A DNA stretch of 20,287 nucleotides from an uncultured Phascolarctobacterium sp. (GTDB lineage: Bacteria; Bacillota; Negativicutes; Acidaminococcales; Acidaminococcaceae), in the NCBI GenBank assembly GCA_900551335.1, contig URVO01000002.1:1-20287 (forward strand). Direction: 5' to 3'. Both the position numbers and the translations under genes were made by a program. Below the pieces are notes generated by a model. It ran no database searches. It saw only the letters and a list, made by a program, of their open reading frames with translations, and was not told the origin of the DNA. Positions 5,581 to 11,267 of this stretch are shown one piece after another (the first letter of the stretch is position 1; each line of letters opens with the position of its first letter).

Positions 5581-7533
5581 ATGGATAGTGAAACATTTTT
5601 GGAAGATGATAAAAGCTCACTGACTATGGCAGAGGCAGTGGAGACTATCAAGCAGCTGCGCAAGGTTTTTAACATTGTGCGCTTGATAGATGTGCGTGAA
5701 TGCCAGGTCGTTGATATTGAGGCTGATTGCAAAAGGCAGGAGGGCAAATGCTACGAATTCTGGGGCAAGAAGCAGCGCTGCGTGGACTGCGTCTGCAGCA
5801 GAGTGCTGGTGGATAAGCAGCAGAAATCAAAGTATGAGGCCTATGACAAAGCGCTGTATCAGGTTGTAGCAAAGTATCTGGTGATTGAGGGCAAAACCTA
5901 TGTGCTGGAGCTGATTACGAAGGTAAACAGCAATAACGCGGTCATTAATCCGACGACGGATACGAAGGCCGGTGAATATTACAGCCATTACAGCGATTTG
6001 CTGTATGTGGATGCGCTGACGCAGGTGTATAATCGTCGCTTCTATGAGGAGCTAATGAAAAATAGCACAAAAAATGCCGGCGTAGCGATGCTGGATATAG
6101 ATGACTTCAAGCTTTATAACGATGTGTATGGTCATGACGTGGGCGATTCTGCGCTGCGCACTGTGGCGCGTGTGGCGAAGGAATGCCTGAAGAGCAGCGA
6201 CTACATCATCCGTTACGGCGGCGATGAGTTTGTGCTGGTGCTGCCGGATATTTCTGCATCCGAGTTTGCCAGCACGCTGAAGCAGATTTGCCACAAGGTG
6301 CATGAGTCTATTATCGGCGGCTATCAGCATTTGACACTGTCTGCCAGCATCGGCGGCGTGCTGCTGAAGGATGAGACGGTTGCTGAAGCGCTGCAGCGTG
6401 CAGATAAGCTTATGTATCAGGCGAAGCTGCGCAAAAATATCGTTATCACGGAGTTCTCGTCAAACGAAGGCGGCATTTTGAATAACGAGAAGAAGAGAAA
6501 TGTCCTGATTGTTGACGATTCGGAGATGAACCGCTTCCTGCTGAAGGAAATTCTGAAGGATGAATATAATATTATCGAGGCGCAAAACGGTCTGGAAGCT
6601 ATGAACATCATGCGCGAGGAGGAAGAAAATATCTCGCTCATGCTGCTCGACATCGTTATGCCGGTGATGAACGGCTTCGAGGTGCTGCAGCAGATGAATA
6701 ACACGCATCTGATTGATAAGGTGCCGGTTATTGTTATCTCCGGTGATGAAAGCGTCGGCTCCATCCGTAAGGCCTACGAGATGCGGGCAACTGACTACAT
6801 AAACCGTCCGTTTGACAAGGGGATTGTTCAGCGTCGCGTGCTGAATGCCGTGCTGCTTTACGCCAAGCAGAAGACGCTGATGTCGCTTTTGAAGGAGCAG
6901 TACGAAGAAAAAGAGAAGACCAGTCATATTATGATTGATATTCTCAGTCATATCGTGGAATTCCGCAACAAGGAAAGCGGCACGCATGTGCGCAATATCA
7001 ACAAGCTGACGCGCATGATGCTGGAGCACCTGATGCAGAAAACTACCAGATATAAGCTGTCCTATGCAGATGCAGCGATGATTACGAATGCGTCCACCCT
7101 GCACGATATCGGCAAAATCGCCATCAGTGATGAAATCCTGAATAAGCCGGGCAAGCTGACGAAGGAAGAGTTCGATATCATGAAAACGCATACGACCATC
7201 GGCGCGAAGATGCTGGAGGACCTGGATATGTATCAGGACGAGCCGTTTATGAAATATGCCTATGAAATTGCCCGTTGGCATCATGAAAGATATGACGGCA
7301 AGGGATATCCGGACGGCTTGTTTGGTGAGCAGATTCCGATTTCTGCTCAGATTGTATCGCTGGCAGACGTGTATGATGCTTTGACGAGCAAGCGTGTTTA
7401 TAAGCCTGCGTTTACGCATGAGAAGGCCGTAGAGATGATTATTGGCGGAGAATGCGGCCAGTTTAATCCATTTCTGCTGCAATGTTTCCTGGAGATAAAA
7501 GATAATATACAGGTAATGATGCAGGAGAATTAA
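5581..7533 (+). CDS. Multidomain c-di-GMP protein: Cys-rich PAS-like, GGDEF, REC, HD-GYP
   Basis: The 650-residue cytosolic protein joins synthesis and breakdown of cyclic di-GMP. Residues about 1-135 are a PAS-like region with Cys41, 50, 57, 67, 70 and 72 (C57-x9-C67-x2-C70-x-C72). A GGDEF diguanylate cyclase follows (about 145-290; DALTQVYNRRFYE, LDIDDFK, intact RYGGDEF with GGDEF at 213-217). The usual inhibitory RxxD site reads KSSD, so product inhibition is probably weak. The third domain is a receiver (about 304-425; LIVDDSE, phosphoacceptor Asp357 in LLDIVMP). The last is HD-GYP phosphodiesterase (about 450-650; HDIGK 508-512, HHERYDGKGYP 567-577), with all key residues intact. The HPt gene follows. 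REC plus HPt points to phosphorelay control and the Cys cluster to redox or metal sensing; the latter is inference. Confidence 0.93.
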   Translation: MDSETFLEDDKSSLTMAEAVETIKQLRKVFNIVRLIDVRECQVVDIEADCKRQEGKCYEFWGKKQRCVDCVCSRVLVDKQQKSKYEAYDKALYQVVAKYLVIEGKTYVLELITKVNSNNAVINPTTDTKAGEYYSHYSDLLYVDALTQVYNRRFYEELMKNSTKNAGVAMLDIDDFKLYNDVYGHDVGDSALRTVARVAKECLKSSDYIIRYGGDEFVLVLPDISASEFASTLKQICHKVHESIIGGYQHLTLSASIGGVLLKDETVAEALQRADKLMYQAKLRKNIVITEFSSNEGGILNNEKKRNVLIVDDSEMNRFLLKEILKDEYNIIEAQNGLEAMNIMREEEENISLMLLDIVMPVMNGFEVLQQMNNTHLIDKVPVIVISGDESVGSIRKAYEMRATDYINRPFDKGIVQRRVLNAVLLYAKQKTLMSLLKEQYEEKEKTSHIMIDILSHIVEFRNKESGTHVRNINKLTRMMLEHLMQKTTRYKLSYADAAMITNASTLHDIGKIAISDEILNKPGKLTKEEFDIMKTHTTIGAKMLEDLDMYQDEPFMKYAYEIARWHHERYDGKGYPDGLFGEQIPISAQIVSLADVYDALTSKRVYKPAFTHEKAVEMIIGGECGQFNPFLLQCFLEIKDNIQVMMQEN

Positions 7534-7563
7534 TTTAGGGGAGAGTTGAAGGGAGTTTTGAAT

Positions 7564-7914
7564 ATGAAATTAGAGAAATGCTACGAAAAAATAGGTGCAA
7601 ATTACAAGGATCTCGTTACCCGTCTGGGCAGCGAGGATTTTGCTAATCTGTTTGCGAAGAAGTTTTTAACAGATGACAGCTTTGCTAATCTTAAGCAGAG
7701 CTTGGCTGAGCAGGATGCGGAGACGGCCTTCCGTGCAGCGCATACCTTGAAGGGTGTAGCGCAGAATCTGAGTCTGGACAATCTGTACAGACCGGTTTTT
7801 GAGCTGACGGAGAGCCTGCGTGGCCGCCTGATTACTCCGGAATGCGAGCCGCTGTATAAAAAAGTAGAGGAAGAATATAATATTACTGTCGCAGCTCTGC
7901 AGGAGCTGGACTAA
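7564..7914 (+). CDS. HPt (histidine phosphotransfer) domain protein
   Basis: The 116-residue protein is a stand-alone Hpt four-helix bundle. FRAAHTLKGVAQNLSLDNL carries the phosphorylatable His60, and the rest is helical with no kinase domain. It shuttles phosphate between receiver domains. The ATG at 7564 is preferred because AAGGGAG (7549-7555) sits 8 nt before it; an in-frame TTG at 7546 would extend it by six residues but has its SD too close. It lies 30 nt after the GGDEF/REC/HD-GYP gene, so the receiver domain of that protein is the obvious partner. No histidine kinase is in the window. Confidence 0.9.
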   Translation: MKLEKCYEKIGANYKDLVTRLGSEDFANLFAKKFLTDDSFANLKQSLAEQDAETAFRAAHTLKGVAQNLSLDNLYRPVFELTESLRGRLITPECEPLYKKVEEEYNITVAALQELD

Positions 7915-7919
7915 AATCT

Positions 7920-7946
7920 AATGGCCTGCTATGTCAGGCCATTTAT
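7920..7946 (+). terminator. Rho-independent terminator after HPt gene
   Basis: The arms ATGGCCTG (7921-7928) and CAGGCCAT (7935-7942) form a perfect 8-bp stem with a 6-nt loop, followed by TTTATT. Confidence 0.8.
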
Positions 7947-8044
7947 TATGTGCAGAGAAGAACGAGCTTTAGGAACACTTATGACGGTTTGTTTATGAGC
8001 AAAGTGTAACTTATCTTACAATTCCCATCTCAATATAAGAATAC

Positions 8045-8095
8045 GTGTATACAATCGGCCGAAGTATTGTACACTAATTAATGATGTGCTACAAT
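8045..8095 (+). promoter_or_regulatory. Promoter with overlapping inverted repeat upstream of the alanine symporter
   Basis: TTGTAC (8067-8072) and TACAAT (8090-8095) are spaced by exactly 17 nt. An imperfect inverted repeat, GTGTATACAAT (8045-8055) and ATTGTACAC (8066-8074), flanks CGGCCG and overlaps the -35, which is a plausible repressor or activator site. The leader (about 8102-8165) holds a small hairpin, GGACTT/AGGTCC (8104-8123). Confidence 0.65.
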
Positions 8096-8165
8096 AATCA
8101 GCGTGGACTTGGGGAGAAAGGTCCAGAAGTGTAAACGTGTTAATTATATTGAGGGGGAATTTTTT

Positions 8166-9560
8166 ATGTTAGAGTTTTTGAATAATGTTGACGCTCTTAT
8201 TTGGGGTCCGCCACTTATGATGCTTTTGATGGGTACAGGCATTTTGCTTACTATCCGCTTAGGGTTGATTCAGATTATGAAGCTGCCTAAAGCCTTGCAG
8301 CTGATCTTCACCGCGCGCAGCAAGGGCGATGGTGATGTAAGCAGCTTTCAGGCTTTGTGCACTGCTTTAGCCGCAACTGTTGGCACTGGTAACATCGTTG
8401 GTGTTGCAACGGCAATCAAGCTTGGCGGTCCCGGCGCACTGCTTTGGATGTGGCTGGCAGCCTTCTTCGGTATGGCTACCAAATATTCCGAGGGCGTTTT
8501 GGCAGTTAAGTATCGTACCTATGATGAAAAAGGCAACGCTTCCGGCGGCCCGATGTACTATATCGAGCAGGGCCTGGGCAAGAATTACAAATTCCTGGGC
8601 GTGCTGTTCTCCATCTTCGGTGTTATGACCGCTTGCCTAGGCAGCGGCACCTTTACACAGGTAAATGCAATTACTTCTATCGTTAATGTATCCTTTGGTG
8701 TTTCTGAATATATTACGGCTGCGGTTCTGACCATTTTGACTGCTGTTGTTATCATCGGCGGCCTGCGTTCTATCGCTAACGTTGCAAGTAAAATTGTTCC
8801 GTTCATGGCTGGCGTATATGTTATCGCTACTGTCAGCGTGCTGGTGTTCTATGCCGACGCTTTACCGGGCGCTATCAAATTAGTTATCGACGGTGCTTTC
8901 AGCGGCACTGCTGCTGCCGGCGGCTTTGCCGGCGCAGGCATCATGCTGGCAATGCGCAGTGGTATCGCCCGCGGCATTTACTCCAATGAATCCGGCTTAG
9001 GCTCTGCTCCTATCGTAGCAGCTGCTGCCAAAACCAAATGGCCTGCTGAGCAAGGTCTGGTTTCCATGACCGGTACCTTCATTGATACCATCATCATCTG
9101 CACCATGACCGGTCTTTCCATCATCGTCAGCGGTGCCTGGACCGGCGACGTTAACGGTGCAGCTTTGACGGAAGCAGCATTCTCCTCTGCTTTCCCTGTA
9201 CTTGCTAAGTACATCCTGACCGGCGGCCTGGTGCTGTTCGCTTTCACCACCATCATCGGCTGGAGCTACTACGGTGAGCGCTGTGCTGAATACCTCTTCG
9301 GCGTAAAATGCATCATGCCGTACCGCATCATGTACATCGTGCTGGTAGGTCTGGGCGTATTCCTGAAGCTGGATATGATCTGGATTATCGCTGATATCGT
9401 AAACGGCCTCATGGCTATTCCTAACCTGATTGCTCTGATTGGTCTGAGCGGCGTGGTTGTTGCTGAAACCAAGCTTTACTTCGAGCATTGGGAAAAGGTT
9501 CACAGCCGTCGTAAACAATTGGCAGATGTTCATAGCGATATTCCTGCTGAAAACAACTAA
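8166..9560 (+). CDS. Sodium:alanine/glycine symporter (AGCS family)
   Basis: The 464-residue inner-membrane transporter takes up alanine or glycine with Na+ (or H+). About eleven hydrophobic segments are visible, together with family landmarks: ALAATVGTGNIVGVATAIKLG near the N terminus, ASGGPMYYIEQGLG, and SNESGLGSAPIVAAAAKT. A short charged tail follows the last segment. The ATG at 8166 is chosen because GAGGGGG (8151-8157) lies 8 nt upstream; a TTG at 8103 would add 21 hydrophilic residues with no ribosome binding site. The gene is monocistronic between its own promoter and terminator. Confidence 0.95.
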   Translation: MLEFLNNVDALIWGPPLMMLLMGTGILLTIRLGLIQIMKLPKALQLIFTARSKGDGDVSSFQALCTALAATVGTGNIVGVATAIKLGGPGALLWMWLAAFFGMATKYSEGVLAVKYRTYDEKGNASGGPMYYIEQGLGKNYKFLGVLFSIFGVMTACLGSGTFTQVNAITSIVNVSFGVSEYITAAVLTILTAVVIIGGLRSIANVASKIVPFMAGVYVIATVSVLVFYADALPGAIKLVIDGAFSGTAAAGGFAGAGIMLAMRSGIARGIYSNESGLGSAPIVAAAAKTKWPAEQGLVSMTGTFIDTIIICTMTGLSIIVSGAWTGDVNGAALTEAAFSSAFPVLAKYILTGGLVLFAFTTIIGWSYYGERCAEYLFGVKCIMPYRIMYIVLVGLGVFLKLDMIWIIADIVNGLMAIPNLIALIGLSGVVVAETKLYFEHWEKVHSRRKQLADVHSDIPAENN

Positions 9561-9573
9561 AAATAAAATTTTT

Positions 9574-9604
9574 GGAGCTGTGCTTAGGCGCAGCTCCTTT
9601 TTAT
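9574..9604 (+). terminator. Rho-independent terminator of the symporter gene
   Basis: GGAGCTGTGC (9574-9583) pairs with GCGCAGCTCC (9588-9597), a 10-bp stem with one G-U and loop TTAG, followed by TTTTTAT. Its 3' part GCAGCTCCTTTTT recurs at 9934-9946. Confidence 0.92.
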
Positions 9605-9631
9605 ATATCCACTCTCATTTATAAATTTATT

Positions 9632-9660
9632 TTGCATTTAAAATCTTATTTTGTTATAAT
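9632..9660 (+). promoter_or_regulatory. Promoter of the small toxin mRNA
   Basis: TTGCAT (9632-9637), a 17-nt spacer and a perfect TATAAT (9655-9660) predict a start near 9667. The short leader contains CTTTCC-GGTA-GGAAGG (9676-9691), which would fold over part of the Shine-Dalgarno sequence. Confidence 0.82.
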
Positions 9661-9701
9661 AAAAACGCTGTGACTCTTTCCGGTAGGAAGGAGGTGGGAA
9701 T

Positions 9702-9788
9702 ATGTTCCAAGCGGTTCTTTCTTTCGTGTCTTCTGTCGTAGCAGGTATTGTTGCCAACATTATTTGCAAGTGGCTGGATAGAAGATAG
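9702..9788 (+). CDS. Small membrane peptide, Fst/Ldr-like type I toxin (candidate)
   Basis: A 28-codon ORF with an excellent ribosome binding site (AAGGAGGTG, 9688-9696) encodes a single hydrophobic helix ending in a charged tail. The C-terminal part, AGIVANIICKWLDRR, follows the Fst/Ldr toxin pattern (small residue plus Gly, helix, Trp-Leu, basic end; compare the E. coli LdrD ending AGILASMIVNWLNKRK). Such peptides insert in the inner membrane and are toxic when overproduced. The surroundings support this: own promoter, SD-occluding leader hairpin, shared bidirectional terminator and a convergent antisense RNA gene with matching repeats. Toxicity is not shown by sequence, and a non-toxic small membrane protein is the alternative. 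Confidence 0.8.
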   Translation: MFQAVLSFVSSVVAGIVANIICKWLDRR

Positions 9789-9803
9789 GTTCACAGCCAG
9801 CAC

Positions 9804-9840
9804 AAAAAACCCCGAGTGCCAGCTCGGGGTTTTCTTTTTT
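9804..9840. terminator. Bidirectional terminator shared by toxin mRNA and antisense RNA
   Basis: CCCCGAG (9810-9816) and CTCGGGG (9823-9829) form a 7-bp GC stem flanked by A6 on the left and a T-rich run on the right. It therefore terminates transcripts from both directions, as in par/Fst loci. Confidence 0.92.
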
Positions 9841-9876
9841 GCGTGGAAAGTATGTTCCACAGCTCTTTCTTTTGTC
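9805..9876 (-). ncRNA. Candidate antisense antitoxin RNA (RNA II-like)
   Basis: A minus-strand promoter predicts transcription from about 9876 down to the shared terminator, roughly 70 nt. The RNA contains a hairpin GTGGAA-CATACT-TTCCAC. Plus-strand TATGTTCCA (9851-9859) repeats 9701-9709 across the toxin start codon, and TCTTTCTTT (9864-9872) repeats 9716-9724 in the early toxin codons. The minus-strand RNA would therefore pair with the toxin translation-initiation region, as well as through the shared terminator. This is the RNA I/RNA II logic of the Fst system. Confidence 0.7.
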
Positions 9877-9882
9877 AAGAAT

Positions 9883-9911
9883 ATCTTACCACGAGCGTTA
9901 TGGATTGTCAA
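9883..9911 (-). promoter_or_regulatory. Promoter of the antisense RNA
   Basis: On the minus strand, a perfect TTGACA (9911-9906), a 17-nt spacer and TAAGAT (9888-9883) form a near-consensus promoter pointing at the toxin gene. No ORF of merit lies downstream of it. Confidence 0.82.
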
Positions 9912-9922
9912 ATTTTATTATT

Positions 9923-9948
9923 AGCTGCTTTCTGCAGCTCCTTTTTTT
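9923..9948 (+). terminator. Hairpin with T-run downstream of the toxin-antitoxin cassette
   Basis: AGCTGC (9923-9928) and GCAGCT (9934-9939) form a 6-bp hairpin followed by CC and seven T. It repeats GCAGCTCCTTTTT from the symporter terminator (9590-9602), so it may be a duplicated remnant of that terminator rather than a functional one. Confidence 0.45.
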
Positions 9949-9988
9949 GTTTACAGAAATTTTCGTGGCGGACTTTTTGAAAATAGTG

Positions 9989-10160
9989 TATAATATAATT
10001 TAAGTGTAGCTGAATGTTTAACGCTGATTTTACAGTCATATTGAAATTTGATTAATATATTGAATGAATTTCTTCTGCTGCTGCAAGTTGCTTTATGCTG
10101 CTTTGTGTGCTATATTATGGTGAATGTGACTGTTGATTTTTCAGCGGCAGTTAAGCTGAA
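9989..10160 (+). other. Gene-free region before galE with a long inverted repeat (possible structured RNA)
   Basis: There is no ORF with a ribosome binding site here. CGCTGA (10022-10027) and ACAGTCATATT (10032-10042) are complementary to TCAGCG (10141-10146) and AATGTGACTGT (10123-10133). Further pairing outside (TTAA/TTAA, AGC/GCT) extends to roughly 10009-10157, and GAAAT/ATTTC (10043-10072) pairs within the loop. A TATAAT at 9989-9994 lacks a good -35. The galE promoter lies downstream, so this may be an independent small RNA, a long alternative leader or an old element. Confidence 0.4.
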
Positions 10161-10165
10161 GATGC

Positions 10166-10194
10166 TTCACTATAGGTATGAGATATGATACAAT
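10166..10194 (+). promoter_or_regulatory. Extended -10 promoter for galE-glmS
   Basis: TTCACT (10166-10171), a 17-nt spacer and TACAAT (10189-10194) with the TGA extension fit a sigma-A promoter. The predicted start near 10201 leaves only about 12 nt before the galE ATG, with AGGTGAT at the extreme 5' end. Confidence 0.6.
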
Positions 10195-10212
10195 CAGATG
10201 AGGTGATTATCA

Positions 10213-11229
10213 ATGAAAATACTGGTAACAGGCGGCGCCGGCTTTATCGGCTCGCATACTGTCATTGAGCTGCTCAGCGCCGGTCACAGCGTTGTGGTGG
10301 TAGATAATCTGGTCAATTCCTGCAAGCTGGCGCTACAGCGTGTCGAGAAAATCGCCGGTCAGGCTATTCCGTTCTATGAAGCGGATATCCGCGACCGTGA
10401 GGCCTTGGAAAAGGTTTTTGCGGAGCACAGCTTTGACTGCTGCATTCATTTCGCAGGACTGAAGGCCGTTGGCGAGAGCGTGCAGAAGCCGTGGGAGTAT
10501 TATGATAATAATATCAACGGTACGCTCGTGCTGCTCGACGTGCTGCGCAAGCATGGCTGCAAAAATATTATTTTCAGCTCGTCGGCAACTGTTTACGGCA
10601 ATCCGGCGCAGATTCCTATTCCGGAAACCTGTCCGCTGGGCAAGTGCACGAACCCCTATGGTCAGACGAAGGCAATGCTGGAGCAGATTCTGCAGGATAT
10701 GTATGTGGCAGACCATGAATGGAATGTGGTGCTTCTGCGCTACTTCAACCCGATTGGCGCGCACAAGAGCGGCCTGATCGGCGAGAATCCGAACGGCGTG
10801 CCCAATAACCTGATGCCTTATATTACGCAGGTTGCTGTAGGCCGCCTGGACCATTTGAATATTTTTGGCGATGATTACGCTACACCGGACGGCACTGGCG
10901 TGCGCGATTATATCCATGTTGTGGATCTTGCGCGCGGTCATGTGAAGGCTTTGAAGGCTATTGCTGACAAATGCGGCGTAGAGGTGTATAATTTAGGTAC
11001 TGGCATCGGTTATTCCGTGCTGGATATAGTTAAGGCATTTGCCAAGGCTACGGGAGTGGAGATTCCTTATGTCATCGCTCCGCGTCGTGCAGGAGATATT
11101 GCTGCCTGCTATTCTGATCCGGCGAAGGCTTATGAAAAGCTGGGCTGGAAGGCAGAATACGGCATAGAGGATATGTGCCGCGATTCGTGGAACTGGCAGA
11201 AGAAAAACCCCAATGGCTTTGAAGCATAA
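10213..11229 (+). CDS. galE: UDP-glucose 4-epimerase
   Basis: GalE interconverts UDP-glucose and UDP-galactose (and in some members the N-acetyl forms) with tightly bound NAD. The 338-residue SDR-fold protein starts with the Rossmann motif GGAGFIGSHT, has FSSSATVYG and the catalytic NPYGQTK (Tyr149, Lys153), and ends in the epimerase substrate-binding part (LRYFNPIGAH, GVRDYIHVVDLARGH, APRRAGDIAACYSDP). Length matches bacterial GalE. It lies 38 nt before glmS with no terminator or promoter seen between them, so the pair is probably cotranscribed, linking amino-sugar and UDP-sugar supply for envelope polymers. Confidence 0.96.
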   Translation: MKILVTGGAGFIGSHTVIELLSAGHSVVVVDNLVNSCKLALQRVEKIAGQAIPFYEADIRDREALEKVFAEHSFDCCIHFAGLKAVGESVQKPWEYYDNNINGTLVLLDVLRKHGCKNIIFSSSATVYGNPAQIPIPETCPLGKCTNPYGQTKAMLEQILQDMYVADHEWNVVLLRYFNPIGAHKSGLIGENPNGVPNNLMPYITQVAVGRLDHLNIFGDDYATPDGTGVRDYIHVVDLARGHVKALKAIADKCGVEVYNLGTGIGYSVLDIVKAFAKATGVEIPYVIAPRRAGDIAACYSDPAKAYEKLGWKAEYGIEDMCRDSWNWQKKNPNGFEA

Positions 11230-11267
11230 AGCTAGAAGAAAATTTTAAGAAAAACGAGGAAAATTGT

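Noticed and set aside
8103..8165. Upstream TTG start adding 21 residues to the symporter
   Set aside because: No ribosome binding site at 8103; the ATG at 8166 has GAGGGGG at correct distance and gives a normal family N terminus.
9654..9911. An 85-codon minus-strand open frame across the toxin region
   Set aside because: It has no ribosome binding site, runs through the bidirectional terminator and lies opposite a better-supported small ORF; its promoter fits a short non-coding RNA.
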